A stretch of 64,000 bases of DNA from Acidobacteriota bacterium (GCA_029263415.1 JAJCXN010000044.1:62001-126000), one strand, 5' to 3'. Counted from the stretch's first letter, positions 1 to 8,603 are shown. Notes: generated by a model from the sequence alone, not told the origin. Translations and numbers: made by a program.

Positions 1-292
1 GGTTGATCCCAGTTTGACCGCCTACTGTGGGTAGGATCGCATCGGGTCGCTCGATCTCGAGGATCCTGGTGATCATGTCCGGGACCAACGGTTCGATGTA
101 GGTCGCGTCGGCAAACTCGGGGTCGGTCATGATCGTCGCCGGGTTCGAGTTGGCGAGAATCACACGGTATCCCTCAGCCCGCAACGCACGACAGGCCTGC
201 GTTCCTGAGTAGTCGAATTCGCAGGCCTGCCCAATCACGATGGGGCCTGATCCGAGGATGAGAATCGATTGGATATCTGTCCGCTTTGGCAT
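1..292 (-). CDS. carB: Carbamoyl-phosphate synthase large subunit, N-terminal part (cut by window edge)
   Basis: This is the first ~97 residues of the large subunit, which makes carbamoyl phosphate from bicarbonate, ATP and ammonia for pyrimidine and arginine synthesis. The N-terminus starts [18 protein letters not shown] and continues with the family motif [18 protein letters not shown], then [15 protein letters not shown] and PTVGGQTG, all hallmarks of the first ATP-grasp half. The ATG at 292-290 gives the expected short leader. The gene runs off the left edge. It lies downstream of carA (2312-3433) on the same strand, but a permease and a small Cys-rich gene separate the two. Identification is secure; the unseen remainder cannot be judged. 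Confidence 0.95.
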   Translation of the reverse strand, partial: MPKRTDIQSILILGSGPIVIGQACEFDYSGTQACRALRAEGYRVILANSNPATIMTDPEFADATYIEPLVPDMITRILEIERPDAILPTVGGQTGIN

Positions 293-327
293 CGCGGGCG
301 CAGCTTAGCAGCGACTTGGGACTGTAC

Positions 328-606
328 TCACACGCTTTCTGCGTTGGTGTCCTCGGTCTCCGAGCCAAGCGCGCGGTGACCCGCGCAGATCAAGACCGGA
401 AGCGGCGGATAGCGACCGAAACTCGGGTCTTTGTCCGAACGACCACAGCGCAGGAATGAGCTGGATCTCGACGACACCAACCGGGCCCACCAACACTCAC
501 CACACAGGCCTAGATCCGTGCCGACGGCACCCTCCGCCTGCAACCGGGAGGTGACCGGCTCACCCAGCGGATCTGCGCGATCGCCGTGGTCACGAGACCC
601 AGTCAT
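328..606 (-). CDS. Small Cys-rich (zinc-ribbon-like) conserved hypothetical protein
   Basis: A short leftward gene just upstream of carB. Its C-terminal half has LCGECWW, then a Ser-rich stretch, FLRCGRSDKDPSFGRYPPLP and VLICAGH. The pattern is CxxC, a third Cys about 20 residues on, then a YPPLPV-x-x-C ending. I recognise this pattern from small uncharacterised bacterial proteins, and the four Cys suggest one metal site (inference). The start is uncertain: the ATG at 606 gives 92 residues, an ATG at 696 gives 122, and the conserved part covers only about the last 60. The 35-base gap to carB suggests co-transcription. Function unknown. Confidence 0.55.
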   Translation of the reverse strand: MTGSRDHGDRADPLGEPVTSRLQAEGAVGTDLGLCGECWWARLVSSRSSSFLRCGRSDKDPSFGRYPPLPVLICAGHRALGSETEDTNAESV

Positions 607-1042
607 GCTCGGTCTCGGCTTGACCAACGCCAATGGCTTTGGCCATAGACCGTCGGTCCGGTTCCAAAGACCACGGAGAGGGATTTCTTCATCCAACTTT
701 TCTCAAAAAACTCGGCCTCCGAGGAAACGACTTGGCGCACACATACGTATAGCTCAATGAAAGCCCACTGAACAACTGTAGAGAACTGCTTCGCGGTTCC
801 CTGAGGCGTTCAAAGCTTTCATCCACTTCCGGTTCCCCGCCGGATCACATTCGTGATCGGTACTTGGAAAGAGGGAACCAGCAAAACCGGAACGGCGACT
901 CTCGCAGTTGCTGATTCGGTTTCCAGTCACAAATACATACCTCGCATAACCGTTGGACCTTCCGTCCGGCGCGTATCACCCAAAGGGAGCCGCTTGCGGC
1001 TCCCTTCTCTCGTTAGACCCATTTTCCCTATTCGAGCGCTAT
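607..1042. other. Gene-free stretch between the permease and the small Cys-rich gene
   Basis: No convincing coding frame is seen here; the open frames lack recognisable motifs and overlap the end of the permease gene in antisense. It holds a small inverted repeat at 783-799 (GAACTGC / GCGGTTC around TTC) and the terminator-like hairpin at 985-1004. A promoter for the small gene and carB would be expected here, but I could not pick one with confidence. Confidence 0.5.
985..1004 (-). terminator. Strong hairpin downstream of the LolC/E-type permease
   Basis: GGGAGCCG and CGGCTCCC form a perfect 8-bp stem with a four-base loop, 39 bases past the permease stop codon. On the minus strand it is followed only by TTTGGG, so the U-tract is weak. 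On the plus strand CCCTTCTCTC follows. It is probably the end of the carA-permease transcript. Confidence 0.55.
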
Positions 1043-2266
1043 TCACTCGTAACGCAATGCGTCTGCAGGCTTTAGACGAGCCGCCCGAGCGGCCGGAATC
1101 CGCGAAGCTAGCAACATTGCAACAAACGCGAAGCCCACGATCGCCAGCAGATCCCCCCACCGGACCAGAAAGGGGACTTGGTCGATGAAGTAGATCTCTG
1201 CCATACCGGAATCGAAACTCAACACTTCGTACCGGGTCATGATCCAGCACAGCACAACGCCGATCACTAGGCCTGTTCCGGTGCCAGCTAGACCCAGCAG
1301 TAGACCGCACTGAACAAAGACACTGCGCAGTGTCCGGGGGCGCGCCCCCAAGGCCGTCAGCACGCCGATCTCCCGAATCCGTTCACGCACCAGGACGACC
1401 AAGGTTGACACCACGTTGAAGGTCGAAACGACGACGATCAGGCCGAGCAACAAGAACAGGCCCCACTTCTGCAACCGCAACGCACTGAACAGGTCGGGGT
1501 TGTAACTTTGCCAGTTGTGAATCAAGTAGTCGTTGCCTAGAAGTTTCTCCACTTCTCCTTGGACGCGGTCCAGTTCACTGGCAGACGCGATGCTGATCTC
1601 AAAGAACTCGGGGGCTCCGGTCAGTGAAGCGACCAAGTCGGCATCGACGATCACGTATTCTCGATCGAACAGCCAAAACCCTGTCTCGAACACACCACTC
1701 ACTCGCAGTCGCTTGAACCGAAAGGAGTTCGAGCGGTCAAGAGATCCCACATCGAGAGCCCAAAGATCCAAGGTGTCTCCCACGCCAACTCCGAGTCGCG
1801 CGGCCAGATCAACTCCCAGCACTGCACCCGGCTTGCCGTCGCGCACCTCAAGCTGATGGGCCTCGGCTTGCATGACACCGCTTCCCACAGAAGCTCCGCG
1901 CAAGTAGACATCGACTCCGGCCGGCGACGACGCGGTCTTGAGCGATCCCTGCCCTTGCAATGCGGCCCGGACTTGGGTGATTCCCTCGATCTGATCCAGT
2001 AGCTCCACAGAGGGTCGACCTTCATCCATCGCTGGGGTAAAGGTCGGAGCAACGATGATCGCGCCGCCACCCATCATCTTCTCGACCAAGGTCTCGGTAT
2101 AGCCATTCATCAATGACGTCGCGACCACCATCGCGGCTACACCCAGTGCACACGAGCCCAAAGCGGCTCGCGCGGTCCCGTTCAACAGTCGACTACGTCT
2201 CCCGCGCAGGTAACGAGCGGCGAGAAAGAATGCGAAGCGCTGATCCGAGCGGCGCTTCGTACTCAT
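1043..2266 (-). CDS. LolC/LolE/FtsX-type ABC transporter permease
   Basis: A 407-residue membrane protein of the family whose LolC/E members extract lipoproteins from the inner membrane with the ATPase LolD. Near the N-terminus ARYLRGRRSRLLNG precedes a first membrane span at about residues 35-55. A large periplasmic MacB-like domain follows, then three C-terminal spans. The segment STLVVLVRERIREIGVLTAL matches the conserved cytoplasmic loop in which LolC/E have 'REIAILKSMGA'. No LolD-type ATPase lies beside it. It sits 45 bases downstream of carA in the same direction, so probably in that transcript. Family assignment is firm; the lipoprotein role is inferred. Confidence 0.88.
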   Translation of the reverse strand: MSTKRRSDQRFAFFLAARYLRGRRSRLLNGTARAALGSCALGVAAMVVATSLMNGYTETLVEKMMGGGAIIVAPTFTPAMDEGRPSVELLDQIEGITQVRAALQGQGSLKTASSPAGVDVYLRGASVGSGVMQAEAHQLEVRDGKPGAVLGVDLAARLGVGVGDTLDLWALDVGSLDRSNSFRFKRLRVSGVFETGFWLFDREYVIVDADLVASLTGAPEFFEISIASASELDRVQGEVEKLLGNDYLIHNWQSYNPDLFSALRLQKWGLFLLLGLIVVVSTFNVVSTLVVLVRERIREIGVLTALGARPRTLRSVFVQCGLLLGLAGTGTGLVIGVVLCWIMTRYEVLSFDSGMAEIYFIDQVPFLVRWGDLLAIVGFAFVAMLLASRIPAARAARLKPADALRYE

Positions 2267-2311
2267 CCGGATCGGCGCACTAGCGGCGCCTCGTGGAGAG
2301 CTTCAATCAGG

Positions 2312-3433
2312 TCAACGAGCGGCGACTGCGGCATGATCGGTGACCGCCTTGAGGTACTCATCGAAGATCCGAGCCGACTCGTGAGGCCCTGGCGACGCCT
2401 CGGGGTGATACTGAACCGAGAATACCGGTCGATCGTTCACCTCAAAGGCTTGCACGGTTCCGTCGTTGAGATTGATGCCGGTGACGCGACAGTTGTAGGG
2501 AAGCGAATCGCCATCGACGGCGAACCCGTGATTCTGCGAGGTAATCGCCACGGTCCCATTGACCAAGTCCTTGACCGGCTGATTGCCACCGTGGTGGCCA
2601 AATTTGAGCTTGAAGGTGCTACCGCCAACTGCTAACCCCAACAATTGATGCCCCAAGCAGATACCCAGAAGCGGAAGCTCGGCAGCAAGCAGGGTACGAA
2701 CGGCTTCGATGATGCTGGTCAGCGGCTCGGGATCCCCCGGCCCGTTCGAGAGCACGACCCCATCGATACCCAAGGCTAGGCAGTCCTCCGCCGAGGTGCG
2801 AGCCGGTAACACCCTGACCCGCGCCCCGCGCTTCGACAGGCTGCGCAAGATGTTCTCTTTGGCCCCGAAGTCATAAAGAGCGAGAAAGCACCGCTCTTCC
2901 CCTTGCGCGGGCACGTTGTAGGCCTCGTCGCAGGTAACTTCATCCACCAAGGCTCGACCCACCATCCTGGGCATGGTGTGCAAGTGCTCCTTGAGCTCGT
3001 CTGGATCAGCGCTCAACGGCGCGATCACACCTCTGAGCGAACCCGTGGCCCGCAATCGCCTGACCACCGCTCGAGTGTCGATACCTTCTAGGGCAGGCAC
3101 GTTCGATCGCTGTAGGTACTCGATCAACGGCTCACCACCCACGCCTGAAGGCACCCGAGTGAACTCTCGAGCAATAAACCCCTCGACCCACGGACGACGC
3201 GACTCCGACACTTCGGAACTCACCCCATAGTTGCCCATGTGCGGCTGGGTCATCAGCACGACCTGGCCGCGGTACGAGGGATCGGTGATGATTTCCTGGT
3301 AGCCGGTCATGGAAGTGTTGAAAACCACTTCGCCAAAGCACTCGCCCGACGACACCAACGTGCCTTCAAAACGAGATCCATCTTCCAACAACAGAACCCC
3401 AGCTTGGTCAGCCTCTCTCAAAACGAATTCCAC
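2312..3433 (-). CDS. carA: Carbamoyl-phosphate synthase small (glutaminase) subunit
   Basis: This subunit hydrolyses glutamine and channels ammonia to CarB. The 373-residue protein has the usual two-domain form. The N-terminal domain carries GEVVFNTSMTGYQEIITDPS. The class I amidotransferase domain has the nucleophile in LLGICLGHQLLG (Cys259) and the His/Glu pair in QYHPEASPGP (His343, Glu345), so the triad is complete. The length is normal. It heads a leftward transcript followed by the LolC/E-type permease; carB lies 2 kb further on instead of directly adjacent. Confidence 0.96.
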   Translation of the reverse strand: MEFVLREADQAGVLLLEDGSRFEGTLVSSGECFGEVVFNTSMTGYQEIITDPSYRGQVVLMTQPHMGNYGVSSEVSESRRPWVEGFIAREFTRVPSGVGGEPLIEYLQRSNVPALEGIDTRAVVRRLRATGSLRGVIAPLSADPDELKEHLHTMPRMVGRALVDEVTCDEAYNVPAQGEERCFLALYDFGAKENILRSLSKRGARVRVLPARTSAEDCLALGIDGVVLSNGPGDPEPLTSIIEAVRTLLAAELPLLGICLGHQLLGLAVGGSTFKLKFGHHGGNQPVKDLVNGTVAITSQNHGFAVDGDSLPYNCRVTGINLNDGTVQAFEVNDRPVFSVQYHPEASPGPHESARIFDEYLKAVTDHAAVAAR

Positions 3434-3557
3434 TCCGACGGTTCAAAGAAGCAGGTCAGGTAGCGCAGCGCCGCCATCCTCGCACAAGTCAGCTAGAGTT
3501 GACCTAGAAAAGCCCACGCTGGACACAGCCAGCAGTACTCTTTGAAGGCGAGAACCG

Positions 3558-4415
3558 ATGGACACAAAACACCTTCGACCCCCCCAGACCTCAAGTTTTA
3601 GGCGCGGCCCAGGTGGCATCAGTGGCGTCAGTGGCGTCAGTGGCCTGCTACTTCTGTGCCTTCTGCTGGTGCCTAGCGCAACGTTCAGCTACACCATCTA
3701 TTTCCTAGACGGAGGAGAGTGGGCGGTGAAGTCGCCTTACACGGTCCAAGGGGATAGGGCGCTGGTGACCAAGCTGAGTGGCGAGCAAATCACCATCGCT
3801 CTCGCCCTGATCGACCAGCAAAAGACGGCCCGCAACAATGTCGGCCGACTGTCAGACGTGGTCGTGATCGATACTACCGGCACTCGCAAATTCACTCCCG
3901 GCTCAGCTAAGAACGATCCACCCGCCACGTTGCGAGATGCCATCCGGAGCGGTCAGGTCCGCACCCGGGACCTCACCTCGGAGGCGACCAACGCGAACAG
4001 CGGGCGCGACGAAGACGCGAACATCAGCCTGCCGCTAACCCGTGGCGGCTTCCCCGATCTCGACCAGATGCTCCGCGAGCCGCTCGCCAATTCAGAGCTA
4101 GAAGGCAAGCTGAGTTCGTCCATGCGCGCCATTGGCTTGGCCAAGTTCAGGCTCTATCGAGGTACAGCCTCAAGCAGCCTAATGGTCGAGATTACGGCTG
4201 ACGGCCGAGCCGAGGTCTTTGGCCAGCTAGAAGCGCTCAGCGAAGCCCACGGCCTGGCCACAGAGCAGGGCTCTTACCGAGCCCTCGAAGTTCTGATGCT
4301 GACCAAGCACCGCACCCGCTCCGGGCAATTCGTACTGACTCAAGAGAACGTTCCTCTCCTGGCCAACGGCATACTGACGCCGGCTGAGTTCTTCGTGCAG
4401 TACGTTCAGTTCTAG
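3558..4415 (+). CDS. Exported protein of unknown function
   Basis: A 285-residue protein not recognised. It has a long N-terminal leader (about 45 residues) with a basic start, a Gly/Val/Ser stretch and a strong hydrophobic core (LLLLCLLLVPSATFS), so export through Sec is likely. The next segment, YTIYFLDGGEWAVKSPYTVQ, resembles the short 'xVxLxdG' motifs at the start of many acidobacterial secreted proteins. The C-terminal half contains EVLMLTKHRTRSGQFVLTQE. The leader holds three 9-base repeats (3615-3641). It is transcribed divergently from carA with 124 bases between them. A later ATG is possible but would cut the leader. Confidence 0.65.
   Translation: MDTKHLRPPQTSSFRRGPGGISGVSGVSGLLLLCLLLVPSATFSYTIYFLDGGEWAVKSPYTVQGDRALVTKLSGEQITIALALIDQQKTARNNVGRLSDVVVIDTTGTRKFTPGSAKNDPPATLRDAIRSGQVRTRDLTSEATNANSGRDEDANISLPLTRGGFPDLDQMLREPLANSELEGKLSSSMRAIGLAKFRLYRGTASSSLMVEITADGRAEVFGQLEALSEAHGLATEQGSYRALEVLMLTKHRTRSGQFVLTQENVPLLANGILTPAEFFVQYVQF
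3615..3644 (+). repeat. 9-base tandem repeat inside a signal peptide
   Basis: Three units of GGC[A/G]TCAGT (GGCATCAGT, GGCGTCAGT, GGCGTCAGT) followed by GGC encode Gly-Ile/Val-Ser repeats between the basic end and the hydrophobic core of the leader. The unit length and flavour recall the 9-base arrays at 18823 and 21620. Confidence 0.8.
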
Positions 4416-4420
4416 CCTCG

Positions 4421-4458
4421 CCAGATTCCAGATTCTAGAGCCCTAGAGCCCTAGAGCC
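4421..4458 (+). repeat. Short tandem repeats downstream of the exported-protein gene
   Basis: Two CCAGATT units (4421-4434) are followed by three perfect CTAGAGCC units (4435-4458) in the gap between convergent genes. CTAG-containing repeats are usually rare in bacteria. No hairpin with a U-tract is seen, so this is not an obvious terminator. Confidence 0.7.
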
Positions 4459-4498
4459 GTCGTCTGAATCACCTGCTGTGGACTTCGCTGCAATAGGG

Positions 4499-4870
4499 CT
4501 ACGAAGGCACTCCCGCGACTTCTTGCTCGCTCAGGTCCAAGTAGGCGATCACGCTGACTCCGACTCGGCGCTCGAATCTCTGCGAGTAGCTCTCGACCGC
4601 CCCAACCTGCTCGTCGATAAACAGTCGCTCCAGCCTGGACATCGGCACGAACATGGTCGCCAAGCCGATGCTCTGCGCCTCACCCTTGGCCGCCTCAGCG
4701 AGCCAATCATCAAAGCTCGAGAGATTCAAACCACGTAGCCAGAAGCCTAGGCCGTCTAGTCTCAACAACAAGCCCCAGAACTTCTCGGTAGGGTCCTTGA
4801 GGTGAACAATCACTAGCTCAAACTCACCGATTCTGTCGAGCGCCAGTTCAGACTCTGCCAGTTCGCTCAC
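4499..4870 (-). CDS. Conserved hypothetical protein linked to methylmalonyl-CoA epimerase
   Basis: A 123-residue soluble protein with no signal peptide or membrane span. Its start ATG overlaps the stop of the epimerase gene by four bases, so the two are translationally coupled. Visible features are LVIVHLKDPTEKFWGLLLRL, a Trp-rich WLRGLNLSSFDDWL segment and a C-terminal SYSQRFERRVGVSV. 'HLKDPTEKFWG' suggests a conserved compact domain, but I cannot name it. The neighbourhood hints at propionate/methylmalonyl-CoA metabolism or its control, by context only. Confidence 0.7.
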   Translation of the reverse strand: MSELAESELALDRIGEFELVIVHLKDPTEKFWGLLLRLDGLGFWLRGLNLSSFDDWLAEAAKGEAQSIGLATMFVPMSRLERLFIDEQVGAVESYSQRFERRVGVSVIAYLDLSEQEVAGVPS

Positions 4871-5277
4871 TCGCTGTGCTCCTGTGGTTCGGACAACTCA
4901 AGCAGCACACCCCCAGCGGTCTTCGGATGAAGGAACTGAACAAGAGCGCCCTCCGCTCCCAGAGACGGTTGCTCACGCAGCAGCTGAAACCCAGACACTC
5001 TGAGACGGTGATCCTCGGCGCCGATATCGTCCGTGCGCATGCAGATATGGTGGATGCCAGGGCCTCGCTTGTCCAAGAACTTTTGTACTGGTGAGGCTTC
5101 GCTCATCGGCTCCAGCAGTTCGATCCGAGTCTCCCCGCAGGGGATCATTGCCACTCGCACGAGTTCTTGGGGCACCTCTTCAATGTGGGTGACCTCGAGC
5201 CCAAGCCTCTCGTACAACGCCTTCGATTCCTCGATCGAACGGACGGCAATTCCAATGTGGTCAACACCCTCAATCAC
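4867..5277 (-). CDS. mce: Methylmalonyl-CoA epimerase (VOC family)
   Basis: It interconverts (S)- and (R)-methylmalonyl-CoA in the propionyl-CoA/succinyl-CoA route. The 136-residue protein is the usual length and contains two beta-alpha-beta-beta-beta VOC modules. The metal-ligand positions are present: His in GVDHIGIAV, Glu in RIELLEP, His in GIHHICMR and Glu in GVLLELSEP. The final ATGA couples it to the hypothetical gene at 4499. It lies 51 bases downstream of the SPOR-SpoIID gene in the same direction. No mutase gene is in the window. Confidence 0.92.
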   Translation of the reverse strand: MIEGVDHIGIAVRSIEESKALYERLGLEVTHIEEVPQELVRVAMIPCGETRIELLEPMSEASPVQKFLDKRGPGIHHICMRTDDIGAEDHRLRVSGFQLLREQPSLGAEGALVQFLHPKTAGGVLLELSEPQEHSE

Positions 5278-5328
5278 AGCATTCTCTCCTTACGCTTAGC
5301 GCGCGGGCGACGGCCCTTGGTTCTCGAC

Positions 5329-7794
5329 TCACCGCTGCGCTACCGACCACGGCTGCCGTGCGGCATCAATCTGCGAATTCACCACCCGAGCACCGGAATA
5401 GTAGTGCTCCAAGATATCCTGATATCCAACACCCATGACCGCCATACCGTAGGCACCGACTTGGCACATGCCAACTCCGTGCCCCCGACCACGGCCAGAG
5501 AACACCCAACCACTGGCACCGTTGCGGCTGGTTTGCTCGACCGTGAACCACGTGTCAGGCAGATCGAGAATCCACCGCACCTCAAGGCCCTGAACCGATT
5601 CCCGTCGTCCATCGTTCGAGGTTAGGTCAAGCCGTTCAACCCGCGATGACGCACCTCGGCTGACGATCTCGAGACCGCTCAGGGAAAAACCCGGGTAGCG
5701 TTCGGAAACCAACGCTTGCAACCGGCCAAGTGAGCGAAAGCGACTCCACGGCTTGGCCATGACCGGACTACGTCCGTGTCCAGCACCGTCGCTGATAATC
5801 GCTATTGGGCGATCGTGCACCGTTGCCACAATCAACGGATCACCCGGAAACGTCGCGATACTCGCGCGCGACGAGACGATCCCATCCATCTCGACAAACA
5901 ACGGCAGCGATTCTTGAACTTCGACCGTAGCCGCGGCGACCTCCAACGAGGAACCTTGTCGGGAGGCCTTCACCATCCGGCCCGGATCAAACTCGACGAG
6001 TCCAAGTGCTTTCGCGAGACCAAGCACCAGCGCATCCCGAAGAACCGGTTCAACCCGAGCGTTCAGGGGAAGGCCTGAGAGCTCCGCAAAGGCTGTGGCC
6101 AGATCAGCTGTCTTGGCGTCTCGTAGCGCTGACCGATGGGCCGCAGACGTCGGTTCGAACCACTGACGATCTAAGAATAGGTCGAAGACCGACGCTAAAT
6201 ACCGGGTGATCTCCCCTGCAGTCATCGAGCGCAACCGGTCTTTCGGGGGAGCTATCTTGGCCGCATCAGCCAGCGCCAACAGACCATGCTGCAACTGTCC
6301 CCTCACGTCACCGCTTGGCCGATCCCTGACTTCGGAACCGGGCTGGAGCGCCGCAAGAAGGGTACCCGCCAAGCTCTTCGAGCGGCCCCCTTGGCCGGTC
6401 CCAACCAGGCGCACGAGGCCGGCCTCGACACACGGTCGAGCGCGGAGGTAGGGCTCCCGCTTGAGCGGAAAGACTGAGTTGACATCCTCCGTATGCCCGC
6501 CACAGCTCGCGCTGAACATGGCATCCACAATCTCAGAATATGCCTGCGAGCCGGACTGAGTCGCCACCAGAACCTCACTCGCGGTCTCCTCGATCGCTCG
6601 GTCGCTGAATGGGTGTTCGGCCGACATGCCTCCGTACACCTGACAACGTGGAGTCGAACAGATGTCGTAGCCTTCAGCGAGGAACTCGCCCATGTTCTTA
6701 AGGGTGTACGTCCGCGCAGCGACGGCTTGAGCCTTGAGCGCTTCGAGTTCTGGATAGAGATCCGGGCCGAGTTCCTTGGGCACTACGCCGCGCAGGTAGT
6801 CTTCAAACCCCACCAAGTTGATTACGTTGATCTGGGCTCGATCGTTGACAAACAAGAGCAGCCGACCGCGATAGTTGGAACCGTCAAAACGCACCGTCGA
6901 TGAAGGCCTCTCGATCAGCAACCGACGGCCTTCGAAGCGAACGGACCGATGCTCGCCGCCGACCCTAATCGAGGCCACAAAGCCAACCGAACTCTCCGCG
7001 TTCGCCTCCCGCACGATCCAAGGATTGCGGTACCCGAGCTGTTCAAGTCGAGGTTTGAGATTCTCTGCCATCTGTCGACTGGAGACCGGGCCAACGCGCA
7101 CCTTATACAGATCGGTCTGAGCATCGAACACCGAGTCCGCCTGGGCCCCAAGCGCGGCGGCGAGGCGCGTGGCCAGGGCTCCAGCCTGCACCTCATCCTT
7201 GAGCGCTGCGGCCTGCAGGAAGAACACCGAAGGAGCAGCCTGACCTGATCCATCGGTAGACCAGGCGCTGATGACCGTGGCACTGTCCAGATCGTGGTGT
7301 ACCGATTCATTGAACAGCCGAACTGGCTCTTGGCAACAATCAATCTCGACCGCGACTCGATCTGAAGCCAGGCCAACCAGTAGCGCAGCAGGCAAGACCG
7401 GGCGCTGGTCGACCGAGGCTGGTAGACCGAGCTCCAAAGTGACGGAGTCGCGTGGCCGGCCAGCCGTGGCGTTCGCTATCCGCGGATCAGCCACCCGTGT
7501 GCGTGTGACCTCCATGCGTGGCGGCGCCTTGCCAGTAGCGGAGGTCGATGCGGACTGAGCGGATTCCCGGTCTTCTTCGGCGCGATCTGGTTCGGCACGA
7601 TCTGCTTCGGTCCGATCTGCTTCAACACGGCCTGCTCGAGGAGGTTCGACTTCGATCACCGACTCTTCGATGGTCTTCGTGCTCAAGAACGAGAGGCCGC
7701 CGCACGACACCGTTAGCACCGACAGTATCCAGACCAGCACCAGCGCGCCCAGCTTTTCGGCAACTCCCCGCACAGCTGAGCCGGGCGACATCAA
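5329..7794 (-). CDS. SPOR-domain SpoIID/LytB-family cell-wall protein with a large internal insert
   Basis: An 821-residue membrane-anchored envelope protein. Residues 1-35 hold a hydrophobic anchor (LGALVLVWILSVLTVSC), followed by a charged linker with repeated EADR/AEPDR units. A SPOR-like domain lies at about 195-265 (FFLQAAALKDEVQAGALA to GPVSSRQMAENL); SPOR domains bind denuded glycan strands. The SpoIID domain starts at about 300, with the key ELEALKAQAVAARTYTL stretch and CSTPRCQVYGG. Its closing motif GRGRGHGVGMCQVGAYGM appears only near residue 780, so some 300 residues are inserted between the halves. SpoIID-type proteins are lytic transglycosylases or amidase enhancers. Its start overlaps the ATPase gene stop by four bases. 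Confidence 0.85.
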   Translation of the reverse strand: MMSPGSAVRGVAEKLGALVLVWILSVLTVSCGGLSFLSTKTIEESVIEVEPPRAGRVEADRTEADRAEPDRAEEDRESAQSASTSATGKAPPRMEVTRTRVADPRIANATAGRPRDSVTLELGLPASVDQRPVLPAALLVGLASDRVAVEIDCCQEPVRLFNESVHHDLDSATVISAWSTDGSGQAAPSVFFLQAAALKDEVQAGALATRLAAALGAQADSVFDAQTDLYKVRVGPVSSRQMAENLKPRLEQLGYRNPWIVREANAESSVGFVASIRVGGEHRSVRFEGRRLLIERPSSTVRFDGSNYRGRLLLFVNDRAQINVINLVGFEDYLRGVVPKELGPDLYPELEALKAQAVAARTYTLKNMGEFLAEGYDICSTPRCQVYGGMSAEHPFSDRAIEETASEVLVATQSGSQAYSEIVDAMFSASCGGHTEDVNSVFPLKREPYLRARPCVEAGLVRLVGTGQGGRSKSLAGTLLAALQPGSEVRDRPSGDVRGQLQHGLLALADAAKIAPPKDRLRSMTAGEITRYLASVFDLFLDRQWFEPTSAAHRSALRDAKTADLATAFAELSGLPLNARVEPVLRDALVLGLAKALGLVEFDPGRMVKASRQGSSLEVAAATVEVQESLPLFVEMDGIVSSRASIATFPGDPLIVATVHDRPIAIISDGAGHGRSPVMAKPWSRFRSLGRLQALVSERYPGFSLSGLEIVSRGASSRVERLDLTSNDGRRESVQGLEVRWILDLPDTWFTVEQTSRNGASGWVFSGRGRGHGVGMCQVGAYGMAVMGVGYQDILEHYYSGARVVNSQIDAARQPWSVAQR

Positions 7795-8603
7795 AGCGCG
7801 TTGCGGTGCGCGCCGATCTCTCGGCGGTAGTCTGCTGCGCCGGCCATACTGATGACAGCTGCCATCTCAAAGAGCCGTGAGTACAGCATCTCGGGGATGC
7901 GCTGCTCGAGCGGCAACACCCGCATCTCAGCAGGAGATTCGTCGGCGCCGCGATCCAGCTGCACGTGCCGCGCTTGGCTTGTGCCAACGGGGTAGTTGGT
8001 GGTGAAAATCGTTGGCTGCCGATTCTTGTAACGCTCGTTGATCACTGCATAGAGCACGTCGCTGACAAATGGCGTCGACTTACGCACCCCGAGTTCATCG
8101 AGTACAAGAACCTCCGCGTTCTGAACGGGCTGCAACACCGTGTGCTTAGTGGCCATGTTGCGCGGGTCAAACGAAGCCTGAATTTCTTCGATGAGGGAAC
8201 CAAAATCGACGAACAAGCCTTGCACGCCGTAGTGCTCCATGAGCTCACGAAGTACCGCCACAGCAAGATGCGTCTTGCCGGTACCAGGCTTGCCCTGAAA
8301 CAGCAAGCCTGCCTCTCGAAAGCCGCCTTCGAGTTCCAAGAAGCCCTCGACGTAGCGTTGGCTTCTTGCCTTCGCAGCCACCAATGCCTGACTCTCCTCG
8401 GGCCGCGAGGCGCTGGTGTGAAAACCGTCAAGATTGCACGAGCGATAGCGCAGCGGAATGCCGGCCTTTTCGATGCGTTCGCCCAGGGACGATTGCGTCG
8501 CACAGCTGCACCTCCGGGCGGTCTTCTCCCCGTGTTCGTCCACTCCGGTGATCCATTTTCGATCGCGGCAGAGGGGGCAGTTGGGCGTGGGCAACGGCTG
8601 CAT
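7791..8603 (-). CDS. DnaC/IstB-like ATP-binding protein with N-terminal zinc finger
   Basis: A 270-residue AAA+ ATPase of the DnaC/DnaI helicase-loader type. CPLCRDRKWI and RRCSCATQSS form a CxxC...CxC zinc-binding N-terminus as in DnaI-like loaders. Walker A is QGKPGTGKTHL, Walker B is VLVLDELGVRK, and sensor-1 is IFTTNY. No transposase neighbours it, so a helicase-loader role is preferred over IstB; this is inference. It lies between hspR and the SPOR-SpoIID gene in one leftward run, overlapping the latter by four bases. Confidence 0.85.
   Translation of the reverse strand: MQPLPTPNCPLCRDRKWITGVDEHGEKTARRCSCATQSSLGERIEKAGIPLRYRSCNLDGFHTSASRPEESQALVAAKARSQRYVEGFLELEGGFREAGLLFQGKPGTGKTHLAVAVLRELMEHYGVQGLFVDFGSLIEEIQASFDPRNMATKHTVLQPVQNAEVLVLDELGVRKSTPFVSDVLYAVINERYKNRQPTIFTTNYPVGTSQARHVQLDRGADESPAEMRVLPLEQRIPEMLYSRLFEMAAVISMAGAADYRREIGAHRNAL

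Noticed and set aside
853-1310. Open frames on both strands around the permease 3' end
   Set aside because: They overlap the conserved permease gene or the hairpin and have no motifs or ribosome-binding site.
7791-8603. DnaC/IstB-like ATPase considered as part of an IS21-type insertion sequence
   Set aside because: There is no transposase partner or terminal inverted repeats, and it has the N-terminal zinc finger typical of helicase loaders.
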